64,000 nucleotides of DNA from Promicromonospora thailandica. GTDB lineage: Bacteria; Actinomycetota; Actinomycetes; Actinomycetales; Cellulomonadaceae. The notes below the pieces were generated by a model. The model made no database searches, had not been told where the DNA came from, and worked only from the letters and a program-made list of their open reading frames with translations. This document shows positions 32,166 to 39,616 of this stretch, piece by piece. The position numbers and the translations under genes are program-made. The stretch spans positions 124,001-188,000 of the forward strand of contig NZ_JAMTCS010000015.1 of NCBI RefSeq assembly GCF_024171955.1. The letters are read 5' to 3'. Every line of letters begins with the position of its first letter. The first letter of the stretch is position 1.

Positions 32166-33161
32166 ATGCACGCACCGGGTTCTGACGACGCGGCCGAGAC
32201 CACCTGGCACCCGACCCAGCCACCGACCCAGACGCCGGCACAGCAGGCGGCGGCGCAGCCGGAGCACGTCCGGCCGCGTCGTGGGCCGGGGGTGTCCGTC
32301 GACGACACCCGGCCCTTCGGCGCGCACCTGCGGATGAGCTGGTGGAAGCCGCTCGTCGTCATCCTGGTGCCGCCGCTGGTGATGGTCGTGCTGCAGTTCC
32401 TGCTGTACCAGCTCGTCGCCGTCCTCGAGGGGAGCGACGACCCGCTGGCGCCGACGTTCACGCCCCTGAAGCTCCTGGCCGTGAACGTGAGCATCGGGAC
32501 GTCGGGCCTGGTGGCCGTGCTGCTCGTGGTCTGGCTCGCGCGGGCGCCCTGGCGCAGCCTGATGAGCAACCCGCGCGCGCTGGACCGGCGGCGGCTCGGC
32601 GGCTACCTGCTCGGCGCCGCCGTGCTGGTGGCCGCCGGCATCGGCGTCGTCGCGCTGGTCGCGCCCGAGGCGCCCGGCTGGACCTCGTTCGGGGTCACCG
32701 GCACGACGGTGGTCTTCCTGCTGATCGTGCTGGTCAGCACCCCCGTCCAGTCCGCGGGCGAGGAGCTCATGTTCCGCGCCACCGCGCTGCCCGCCGCCGC
32801 CTCGTGGGTCCGGGGCAGCACCCGGGCCGCGCTGGTGGTGGGGCTCGTGGTCTCGAGCCTCGCCTTCGCCGCAGTCCACGGTTCCACCGACCCGTGGCTG
32901 TTCGGCTACTACACCTTCATCGCGGTCTCCACCGGCCTGATGGCGGTCGTCAGCGGCGGCATCGAGGCCCCGGTCGCGTTCCACGTGGCCAACAACGTGC
33001 TGTTCTCCGTCGTCAACACCGTCATGACGGGCGGCGACGGCTTCACCATCGACCGGGCCAACGACACCGGCGACGCGTCCCTGCTGATCCTCGCCGCGGT
33101 CAACGTCGCGATGATCGTCCTCGTGTGGCTCCGCGAGCGGCGCGTCCGCGCCGTTCGCTAG
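32166..33161 (+). CDS. CPBP family intramembrane metalloprotease (second copy)
   Basis: A 331-residue membrane protein with a Pro/Gln-rich cytoplasmic N-terminus (about 1-55) then eight or so helices. The CPBP motifs are QSAGEELMFRATALP (EExxxR), FAAVHGSTDPW, and VAFHVANNVLFSVVN. It is distinct in sequence from the CPBP protein at 22993-23895. The substrate is unknown; bacterial relatives process peptides or confer bacteriocin self-immunity. It lies 37 bp upstream of a MerR regulator on the same strand, so the two may be co-transcribed. Confidence 0.88.
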   Translation: MHAPGSDDAAETTWHPTQPPTQTPAQQAAAQPEHVRPRRGPGVSVDDTRPFGAHLRMSWWKPLVVILVPPLVMVVLQFLLYQLVAVLEGSDDPLAPTFTPLKLLAVNVSIGTSGLVAVLLVVWLARAPWRSLMSNPRALDRRRLGGYLLGAAVLVAAGIGVVALVAPEAPGWTSFGVTGTTVVFLLIVLVSTPVQSAGEELMFRATALPAAASWVRGSTRAALVVGLVVSSLAFAAVHGSTDPWLFGYYTFIAVSTGLMAVVSGGIEAPVAFHVANNVLFSVVNTVMTGGDGFTIDRANDTGDASLLILAAVNVAMIVLVWLRERRVRAVR

Positions 33162-33197
33162 CGTGGACGCGCGGCACCGTACGAGACGAGGAACCCG

Positions 33198-33971
33198 ATG
33201 TCCTGGAGCACCCGCGAGATCGCCGAGCTCGCCGGCACCACGGTGAAGTCCGTGCGCTACTACCACGCGATCGGCCTGCTGGAGGAGCCCGACCGGTCGC
33301 TCAACGGGTACAAGCACTACGAGGTCGAGCACCTGACGCGGCTGCTGCAGATCCGGCGGCTCGTCGGGCTCGGCGTACCGCTCGCGCAGATCGCGCGGCT
33401 CGGTGACCAGGACGGCGACGGCGTGGCCGCGATCTTCCGGAGGGTCGACGCCGAGCTGGAGGCGACCGTCGAGCGCCTGCAGGACATCCGGCGCGAGCTG
33501 GCCGTGCTGTCCCGGCCGGGCGCGCCGACTGACGTCCCGGCGGGCTTCAGCGCCGTCGCCGACGCGCTGCGCGGCAACGACCGCAAGCTCCTGACCATCT
33601 ACGCCCAGCTCTTCTCGGACGAGTCGATGGAGGCTGTGCGCGAGCTCCTGGAGTCCGACCCGAACCCCGAGCTCGACGAGGCGTTCCGGGACCTGCCCGA
33701 GGACGCCGACGAGGCGACCCGGGCGGCGCTCGCCGAGCGCCTGTCCCGCGTCGTGTCCCTGCCGGGGACGGGCCAGGGCGTCGAGCTGGTGCCCAAGGCG
33801 GGCAGCCCGCGCCAGACCGCGGCGGCCCGGAGCACGGTCGCGCACGCGCTCGAGGCGCTCTACAACCCGGCGCAGCTCGACGTGCTGCGCCGGGCCCGCC
33901 AGGTGGCCGCCGCACGCGCCGGGGCCGACGGGCCCGGCGCCGGGCCGGACCCGGAGCCGCCGGGTCAGTAG
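33198..33971 (+). CDS. MerR family transcriptional regulator, long form
   Basis: A 257-residue regulator. Winged helix: MSWSTREIAELAGTTVKSVRYYHAIGLLEEPDRSLNGYKHYEVEHLTRLLQIRRLVGLGVPLAQI (residues 1-66), coiled-coil ELEATVERLQDIRRELAVL, then a 150-residue effector domain with acidic (LESDPNPELDEAFRDLPEDADEATR) and helical parts, much longer than metal-sensing MerR proteins. This form is common in actinobacteria and likely senses a larger organic ligand. Its stop overlaps the convergent PPOX gene by 7 bp. Confidence 0.9.
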   Translation: MSWSTREIAELAGTTVKSVRYYHAIGLLEEPDRSLNGYKHYEVEHLTRLLQIRRLVGLGVPLAQIARLGDQDGDGVAAIFRRVDAELEATVERLQDIRRELAVLSRPGAPTDVPAGFSAVADALRGNDRKLLTIYAQLFSDESMEAVRELLESDPNPELDEAFRDLPEDADEATRAALAERLSRVVSLPGTGQGVELVPKAGSPRQTAAARSTVAHALEALYNPAQLDVLRRARQVAAARAGADGPGAGPDPEPPGQ

Positions 33972-34393
33972 GCGTACCGGCGCACGCGCTCCGGGCGGAC
34001 GACGACGCGCAGCAGCTCGCCGGACAGGATCTCGGCGAGGTCGGCGGCCCGTGCGGGGTCGCTCAGGTCCCAGTACCGTGCCGCCAGGCGGGACGCGAGG
34101 TCGTGCGCGCCGTCGTCCTCCACCGTGACCGGGCCGGACACGGAGACCCAGCGTTCCCGCTCCCCCACCGGCGCCGCGACCACGAGCGAGGCCCGCGGGT
34201 CGCGCTCGAGGCGCCGCACCTTGAGGGAGCCCGCCTCCGTGAAGAGCTGGACGGTGCCCTCGGGGGTGACCTCGAACCAGACGGGCCGGGGCTCGGGCGG
34301 CTGCGTCGCGCCGGCCACGGTGAGGAACCCGTACAGCGGCCGGGCCAGGAGCTCGAGGTCGTCAGGTGTCAGCAGGCCGGTGTCGGTGCTCAT
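33965..34393 (-). CDS. PPOX-class pyridoxamine 5'-phosphate oxidase-like flavin protein
   Basis: A 142-residue split-barrel protein from ATG 34393. Pattern: GFLTVAGATQPPEPRPVWFEVTPEGTVQLFTEAGSLKVRRLERDPRASLVVAAP, then RWVSVSGPVTVED and a C-terminal helix-strand. This is the PPOX/F420-binding split barrel; many actinobacterial members use F420 or FMN to reduce small substrates or bind them. It diverges from a MarR regulator (89 bp) and is a likely target of it. Confidence 0.87.
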   Translation of the reverse strand: MSTDTGLLTPDDLELLARPLYGFLTVAGATQPPEPRPVWFEVTPEGTVQLFTEAGSLKVRRLERDPRASLVVAAPVGERERWVSVSGPVTVEDDGAHDLASRLAARYWDLSDPARAADLAEILSGELLRVVVRPERVRRYAY

Positions 34394-34482
34394 GCGTCGA
34401 TTCAACGGCACGCCGAGGGCGGGTTCAACCGTGGGGTGAACCTGCGCCGCTGCCGCGGCTCGCGCCCGCATAGGATCCAGAG

Positions 34483-34962
34483 GTGACCGAGCACCCCGCG
34501 CCGAGGGCCGCGCCCCCGGGGCGGCACGAGGAGACCGCCCTGGTCCTGCGCGACCTCGCCTGGACGGTGCACCGCCGCGGCCTGTACCCGCCCGGCCGCC
34601 CGGGGCTGCCGGTCACCGAGCTCGCGGTGCTCACGCTGGTCCGCGAGCACCCCGGGCTGTCGGTCGGCGAGGTCACGCGCCGGCTCGGGCTGCAGCAGCC
34701 GAACACCAGCGCGGCCGTGCGCACCCTCGTCGAGCGCGGCCTGGTACGCCGCGAGGCCGGCACGGTCGACCGCCGCGTGACGCTGCTGCACCCGACCGAC
34801 GCCGCGCAGGCCGAGCACGAGGCGCTCGCCGAGGTCTGGGCCGGTCCGGTGCGCGACGCGCTGCGGGCCCTCGACCCGGAGCAGGCCGCCGCGATCGCCG
34901 CGGCGGCCGACGCCCTGCGCGCCCTGGAGCAGCACATCCGGACCGACACGGGCCCGGCCTGA
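34483..34962 (+). CDS. MarR family transcriptional regulator
   Basis: A 159-residue winged-helix protein from GTG 34483. DNA-binding region: PVTELAVLTLVREHPGLSVGEVTRRLGLQQPNTSAAVRTLVERGLVRREAGTVDRRVTLLHPTDAAQ (about residues 42-108). It lies downstream of, and divergent from, the PPOX protein gene and followed at 44 bp by the first 62-bp palindrome. The ligand is unknown. Confidence 0.88.
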   Translation: MTEHPAPRAAPPGRHEETALVLRDLAWTVHRRGLYPPGRPGLPVTELAVLTLVREHPGLSVGEVTRRLGLQQPNTSAAVRTLVERGLVRREAGTVDRRVTLLHPTDAAQAEHEALAEVWAGPVRDALRALDPEQAAAIAAAADALRALEQHIRTDTGPA

Positions 34963-35005
34963 CCCACGAGTCGGCGCCGCGGCGCCGCGGTGCCCCGCCG
35001 ATCCT

Positions 35006-35067
35006 CTTCGAGACCGAGGTTGCTTCGCTCTGAGGCGCTCCACAGCGAAGCAACCTCGGTCTCGAAG
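35006..35067. repeat. 62-bp palindromic element B, copy 1
   Basis: Perfect 24-bp arms beginning CTTCGAGACCGAGGTTGCTT (35006-35029) and their complement (35044-35067) flank a 14-base loop CTGAGGCGCTCCAC. The same arms recur identically at 41152-41213 with a slightly different loop. It lies between the convergent MarR and LacI genes and could terminate both. The two copies frame the arabinoside locus exactly. Confidence 0.9.
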
Positions 35068-35146
35068 GTGAACTTCGGCGGCCGACGGCCCGTCGCTCAC
35101 CTGCGTCGTTGACAGCGCCCCTGCTGGCGCCTACTTTATCGATCCA

Positions 35147-35168
35147 ACAACTTTATCGATAAAGTTGT
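35147..35168 (+). promoter_or_regulatory. LacI-type operator (ACAACTTTATCGATAAAGTTGT core palindrome, 22 bp)
   Basis: A perfect 22-bp palindrome with arms ACAACTTTATC and GATAAAGTTGT and the central CG step typical of LacI-family operators. A partial copy, ACTTTATCGAT, lies just upstream at 35133-35143. It sits 43 bp beyond the 3' end of the lacI gene, not between lacI and the transporter genes. Assignment to this LacI protein is by proximity. Confidence 0.7.
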
Positions 35169-35210
35169 CACGGACAGGGAACTCGAGGAAGAGCAGCTGT
35201 GAACGACCGA
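35169..35210 (+). other. Orphan leader with ribosome-binding site and start codon
   Basis: Directly after the operator comes a rightward leader ending CTCGAGGAAGAGCAGCT then GTGAACGACC at 35199. It looks like the 5' end of a LacI-controlled gene, but the reading frame that follows (start 35199) is merely the antisense of lacI. Either the gene was lost and lacI placed against its leader, or transcription from here runs antisense through lacI into the permease genes. Confidence 0.45.
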
Positions 35211-36257
35211 CTAGCGGCCGGACGCGTGTGCGAGCGTGGACTCGCGCACCACGACCCGCGCCGACATGACCGACTCCACCGCGTCAGCGACCGGGCCACC
35301 GGCGTCACGCTCCTCGACGCGCCGCAGCAGCAGGTCCATGATGCGCTCGGCCATCGTGTCGTTGTCGGGGTCGACGGTGGTCAGGCGCGGCACCAGGTAC
35401 TCGCTCTCCGCGTCGTTGTCGAAGCCGACCACCTGCACGTCGTCCGGCACGCGCAGGCCGATGTCGGCGAGCGCCCGCAGCGCGCCCATCGCCGCGGCGT
35501 CGGTCAGGGCGAACGCGCCGTCGAACGCGACGCCCGCGCCGTGCAGGCGCATCACCGCCTCGTAGCCGTCCTTCGTGGTGAAGCTCGCGGCGTCCACGAC
35601 GAGGCGCTCGTCGACCGGCACGCCGGCCACCGCGTGCGCGTTCCGATAGCCGCGGGTGCGCAGCGTGGCCATGGAGTCGACGCCGCCGTCGGGGCGTCCG
35701 CCGATGAGCGCGATGCGCCGGGCGCCACGCTCCAGCAGGTGGGTCGTGGCGAGCGCCGCGCCGCCCACGTTGTCCATCATCACGTGGTCGAACTCGCCGG
35801 CCAGCCGCCGCTCCCCCAGCAGCACGGCGGGCACCTCCAGCCCGGCACGGTGCAGGTCCTGGGTACCGATCTGCACGGGGCTGAACACCAGCCCGGCGTA
35901 GGGCCGCACCCGCTGCGGCGTGACGGCGGCGAGCTCCCCCTCCCGGCTCGCGCCGGTGCGCTCGATGATCACGTGGTAGCCGTGCGTGCGGGCGAGCGTG
36001 TCGAGCCGGGCGGCGAGGTGCGCGTAGTACGGCCCGTCCAGGTGCGGCACCAGCAGGCCGATCGCCTCGCTGCGCCCGGCCCGCAGCTGCCGTGCCGTCG
36101 GGTTCACGCGGTAGCCCAGCCGGGCCACCGCCTCGAGCACACGGGCCCGCGTGTCCTCGCTCGCCCCCGGCCGTCCGTTGATGACGTTCGACACGGTCAT
36201 CTTCGAGACGCCGGCCTCGAGGGCCACGTCGCTCATCTTCACCACGCCCAACATCAT
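35211..36257 (-). CDS. LacI family transcriptional regulator of the arabinoside locus
   Basis: A 348-residue repressor. Helix-turn-helix: VKMSDVALEAGVSKMTVSNVINGRPGASEDTRARVLEAVARLGYRVN (about residues 6-52), then the hinge ARQLRAGRSEAIGLLVPHL and a periplasmic-binding-protein-like sugar domain (IGGRPDGGVDS, DGAFALTDAAAMGALRAL, VVGFDNDAESEY). It likely releases DNA when arabinose or an arabino-oligosaccharide binds. It diverges from the permease genes, but the clear LacI palindrome is at its own 3' side. ATG 36257 or 36254 could be the start; both lack a strong ribosome-binding site. Confidence 0.92.
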   Translation of the reverse strand: MMLGVVKMSDVALEAGVSKMTVSNVINGRPGASEDTRARVLEAVARLGYRVNPTARQLRAGRSEAIGLLVPHLDGPYYAHLAARLDTLARTHGYHVIIERTGASREGELAAVTPQRVRPYAGLVFSPVQIGTQDLHRAGLEVPAVLLGERRLAGEFDHVMMDNVGGAALATTHLLERGARRIALIGGRPDGGVDSMATLRTRGYRNAHAVAGVPVDERLVVDAASFTTKDGYEAVMRLHGAGVAFDGAFALTDAAAMGALRALADIGLRVPDDVQVVGFDNDAESEYLVPRLTTVDPDNDTMAERIMDLLLRRVEERDAGGPVADAVESVMSARVVVRESTLAHASGR

Positions 36258-36335
36258 GACACCCCGCGCGCGGCCGCCCCGTCGGCCGGGCCCGTGGCCA
36301 ACCCCTGGCTCTGATCGAGGAGGATCCGGACCGCC

Positions 36336-37232
36336 GTGAGACAGCTGCTGTATTCCAAGAGGCTCGCGCCCTATCTGTTCATCCTGCCCTTCCTGGTGAC
36401 CCTGGCGGTCTTCTGGGTCGTGCCGCTGAGCCGCTCGTTCGTGATGAGCACCCAGGAGGTGCTCTACGGTCAGGCGACCTTCATCGGGCTGGCCAACTAC
36501 GAGCGCCTGTGGGGGGACCGCATCTTCTGGCAGGCGCTGTTCAACAGCGTCCGCTACATGGTCCTCACGCTGGTGCTGCTCATCCCGATCCCGCTCGCGC
36601 TCGCCGCGCTGGTCAACTCGAGCATCGGCAGCGCCCGGATCAAGGGCTTCTTCAAGGCGTCGATGTTCGTGCCCGCGCTGACGTCCGTCGTCGTGGCGGG
36701 CATCGTGTTCCGGCTCATCTTCGCGGAGTCCGACTCCGCGATGATGAACCAGGTCGCCGAGTTCTTCGGCTTCGGCCCGGTGCGCTGGCTGCGCGGCGAC
36801 CTCACCGGCCTGGCCGCGCTGCTCGCCATCGCGCTGTGGCGGTGGACGGGCGTCAACATGATGTACTTCCTGGCCGGCATGCAGGCCATCCCCTCGGAGT
36901 ACTACGAGGCGGCGTCGATCGACGGCGCGGGCAAGGTCCGCCAGTTCTTCCACATCACGCTGCCCAACCTGCGGCCGACGATCGTCTACGTCGTCACCAT
37001 CAGCGTGTACGGCGGCCTGGCGATGTTCCTCGAGAGCTTCATGCTCTACGCCGGCAACAACTCCCCCAACAACCAGGGCCTGACGGTCGTCGGCTACCTC
37101 TACCGCAAGGGCATCGAGGAGAACGACCTCGGCTTCGCGTCCGCCGTCGGTGTGGTGCTGCTCGTCCTGGTCATGGCGATCAACGTCTCCTACCTGACCG
37201 CCAGCGGCACGTTCAAGAAGGAGGCCGCGTGA
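36336..37232 (+). CDS. Sugar ABC transporter permease (MalF/AraP-like)
   Basis: A 298-residue inner-membrane subunit with six helices from GTG 36336 (GGAGGATCC upstream). Segments include LAPYLFILPFLVTLAVFWVVPL and a long periplasmic loop. The EAA motif contacting the ATPase is EYYEAASIDGAGKVRQFFHI (about residues 188-207). It pairs with the next gene to form the channel for an arabinoside or oligosaccharide. No ATPase gene is present; a shared MsmX-type ATPase elsewhere must energise it, as with Bacillus araNPQ. Confidence 0.93.
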   Translation: MRQLLYSKRLAPYLFILPFLVTLAVFWVVPLSRSFVMSTQEVLYGQATFIGLANYERLWGDRIFWQALFNSVRYMVLTLVLLIPIPLALAALVNSSIGSARIKGFFKASMFVPALTSVVVAGIVFRLIFAESDSAMMNQVAEFFGFGPVRWLRGDLTGLAALLAIALWRWTGVNMMYFLAGMQAIPSEYYEAASIDGAGKVRQFFHITLPNLRPTIVYVVTISVYGGLAMFLESFMLYAGNNSPNNQGLTVVGYLYRKGIEENDLGFASAVGVVLLVLVMAINVSYLTASGTFKKEAA

Positions 37233-38137
37233 TGGCTGTCCAGCAGACCACGACCCCGCAGCCCGCAGCCCCCACGGCAGCCACCCGGCAGGCGGCCCGC
37301 CGCCGCGTCGGGCCGTCCACGGCGGCCTGGGTCCAGAGCGGCTTCCTCGTCGTCATCGCGCTCATCTCGCTCGTGCCGCTCCTGGCGATCTTCGTGGGCA
37401 CGTTCCAGGACGGCAACGAGCTGATCCGCCGGGGCATGACGTTCGACGTCGACCCCACGTCCCTGAGCCTCGACAACTACGTGCTGCTGTTCACGGACTC
37501 CGGACCGTACTTCCGGTGGTTCCTCAACACGCTGCTGCTCACGGTCGCCCAGGTGGCGGGCACGCTCCTGGTGAGCGCGTTCGTGGCCTACGGGTTCGCG
37601 ATGTACGAGTTCCGCACCAAGACGCTGTGGTTCATCGTCGTGCTGCTCGTCATGACCGTGCCCTTCGAGATGCTCATGCTGCCCCTGTACGTGCAGGTCA
37701 ACGACATGGGCCTGGCCGACACGTACGCGGTGATCGTGCTGCCGTTCCTCGCGGCGCCGGTGACCATCTTCTTCTTCCGGCAGTACTTCCTCGGCATCCC
37801 CAAGGAGATCCTCGAGGCGGGGCGGGTCGACGGCGTCAGCGAGTTCGGCATCTTCTTCCGGCTCGTGCTGCCGATCGCCAAGCCCGCGCTGGCGGCCATG
37901 GCGATCCTCAACGGGATGCTCTGCTGGAACAACTTCCTGTGGCCGCTGCTGGTGCTGCGCAGCCCCGAGAAGTTCACGCTCCCGATCGGCCTGAACACGC
38001 TGCTCACGCCGTACGGCAACAACTACGAGCTGCTCATCATCGGGGCGTTCTTCTCCCTGATCCCGGTGCTCATCCTCTTCCTTGCCTTCCAGCGGTTCTT
38101 CATCGAGGGAATCACCGCCGGAGCGGTCAAGGGCTGA
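37232..38137 (+). CDS. Sugar ABC transporter permease (MalG/AraQ-like)
   Basis: A 301-residue six-helix permease. ATG 37232 overlaps the previous stop (TGATG) and AAGGAGG lies 7 bases upstream. The N-terminal 30 residues are a cytoplasmic Thr/Ala/Pro-rich tail, unusual in length. The EAA motif is EILEAGRVDGVSEFGIFFRL. The C-terminal ending EGITAGAVKG is typical of CUT1 permeases. It forms a heterodimer with the preceding permease and receives sugar from the binding lipoprotein encoded next. Confidence 0.93.
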   Translation: MAVQQTTTPQPAAPTAATRQAARRRVGPSTAAWVQSGFLVVIALISLVPLLAIFVGTFQDGNELIRRGMTFDVDPTSLSLDNYVLLFTDSGPYFRWFLNTLLLTVAQVAGTLLVSAFVAYGFAMYEFRTKTLWFIVVLLVMTVPFEMLMLPLYVQVNDMGLADTYAVIVLPFLAAPVTIFFFRQYFLGIPKEILEAGRVDGVSEFGIFFRLVLPIAKPALAAMAILNGMLCWNNFLWPLLVLRSPEKFTLPIGLNTLLTPYGNNYELLIIGAFFSLIPVLILFLAFQRFFIEGITAGAVKG

Positions 38138-38177
38138 AGTCCCCCACACACCCGAAAAAACACGAACGGAGAAACAG

Positions 38178-39506
38178 ATGACCAGGCTACGGACAGTGAC
38201 GTCCACCCTCGTCGCCGCCCTCGCGGTGACGGCGCTCACCGCCTGCGGCGGCGGCGAGCCGGAGGCGCCGGCCAAGAACGCCGACGGCTCGACCACGCTC
38301 GACATGTGGACGTTCGCCGACGTGCACGCGGCGTACTACGAGGAGATGGCCGAGAAGTGGAACGAGGCCAACCCCGACCAGGAGATCAAGCTCGAGGTCA
38401 CGGTCTACCCGTACCAGGACATGCACAACAAGCTGCAGCTCGCCGTGAACTCCGGCGAGGGCCTGCCGGACGTCGTGGACATCGAGGTCAACAAGTTCGC
38501 CAACTTCGTCAAGGGTGAGAACCCGCCGCTGATGGACCTCACCGAGGCCGCGGCGCCGTACGCCGACGACGTCGTCCAGGCCCGCCTGGACCTGTACAGC
38601 AAGGACGGCACGGTCTACGGGTTCCCGACCCACGTCGGCGCGTTCACCAGCTTCTACAACACCGAGCTGCTCGAGGACGCGGGCATCGACTACACGACCA
38701 TCAAGACCTGGGACGACTTCCAGGAGGCCGGCGAGAAGTACAACAAGGAGACCGGCAAGGCGTTCGGTGTGGCCAGCACCGGCGTCTTCTTCCTCGAGCC
38801 GCTCATCACGGCCCAGCTCGGCGGCCAGTACATCGGCGACGACGGCACCGTGCAGGTGAACAGCCCCGAGGTCGTCGAGACGCTCACGATGCTGCAGGAG
38901 ATGCAGGACGCGGGCGCCATCTCGACGATCCCCGGCGGCAGCCCCGACTCCGAGGAGGCGTACGGCGCGATCAACGACGGCGACTACGCCGCCATCGTCT
39001 ACCCCGCCTGGTACACCTCCCGGTTCGTGGACTACATGCCCGACCTGGAGGGCAAGGTCGCGATCGCGCCCGCGCCCGTCGTCGAGGGCGCCGAGGTGCA
39101 GACCATCGGCGGTGGCGGCACCGGCGCGGCCGTGCCCGTCGTCTCCCCGAACAAGGAGCTGGCGGCCGACTGGCTGGCGTTCGCCAAGCTCTCGCCGGAG
39201 GCGAACGTCGCCGTCTGGGAGGTGCTCGGCTTCGACCCGGTGAACATGGCCGTGTGGGAGGACGAGGAGGTCACCAAGAACCCGGAGAACAAGTTCAACA
39301 AGTACTTCCAGACGAACATGTTCGACGTGCTCAACGAGGTCAAGGACGGCATCGGGCACCTCGACTCGTTCACCGACCCGAGCTGGCCGACCGTCGACGA
39401 CACGTTCCGCACCGTCACCCTCAACGAGATCTACGAGAACGGCACGCCGGCCCAGGAGGCGCTCGACCAGGCGCAGGCCGACCTGCAGAACCAGCTGGGT
39501 CAGTAA
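38178..39506 (+). CDS. Extracellular sugar-binding lipoprotein (CUT1 type)
   Basis: A 442-residue solute-binding protein from ATG 38178 (GGAG upstream). Lipoprotein signal: VTSTLVAALAVTALTACGGG with the lipobox LTAC, Cys about residue 19-20, after which the protein is lipid-anchored outside the membrane. The mature part has DMWTFADVHAAYYEEMAEKW, DVVDIEVNKFANFV, and YGFPTHVGAFTSFYNTELLEDAG, as in AraN/MalE-type proteins. It delivers sugar to the two permeases upstream. A 19-bp perfect hairpin follows its stop codon and probably raises its level relative to the distal gene. Confidence 0.94.
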   Translation: MTRLRTVTSTLVAALAVTALTACGGGEPEAPAKNADGSTTLDMWTFADVHAAYYEEMAEKWNEANPDQEIKLEVTVYPYQDMHNKLQLAVNSGEGLPDVVDIEVNKFANFVKGENPPLMDLTEAAAPYADDVVQARLDLYSKDGTVYGFPTHVGAFTSFYNTELLEDAGIDYTTIKTWDDFQEAGEKYNKETGKAFGVASTGVFFLEPLITAQLGGQYIGDDGTVQVNSPEVVETLTMLQEMQDAGAISTIPGGSPDSEEAYGAINDGDYAAIVYPAWYTSRFVDYMPDLEGKVAIAPAPVVEGAEVQTIGGGGTGAAVPVVSPNKELAADWLAFAKLSPEANVAVWEVLGFDPVNMAVWEDEEVTKNPENKFNKYFQTNMFDVLNEVKDGIGHLDSFTDPSWPTVDDTFRTVTLNEIYENGTPAQEALDQAQADLQNQLGQ

Positions 39507-39521
39507 GGCCCGCACCACCGA

Positions 39522-39576
39522 GCGCGCAGGCGGGCCGGCCGCCGCGGCACCCCCCACGGCCGGCCCGCCTGCGCGC
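39522..39576. terminator. Strong 19-bp hairpin between binding-protein and GH51 genes
   Basis: Perfect arms GCGCGCAGGCGGGCCGGCC (39522-39540) and the complement (39558-39576) with a 17-base loop, 16 bp after the binding-protein stop. In transporter operons such structures partly end transcription and protect the upstream mRNA, giving more binding protein than downstream product. Whether read-through reaches the GH51 gene is unknown. Confidence 0.75.
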
Positions 39577-39616
39577 GCCCTGCCTCACGAACCACCAACC
39601 GAGGAGCACACCACCC

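Noticed and set aside
35199-36314. 371-codon + strand frame starting at the orphan GTG
   Set aside because: It reads antisense through lacI, which has an unambiguous helix-turn-helix and sugar domain, and its own translation is His/Arg-rich without a domain.
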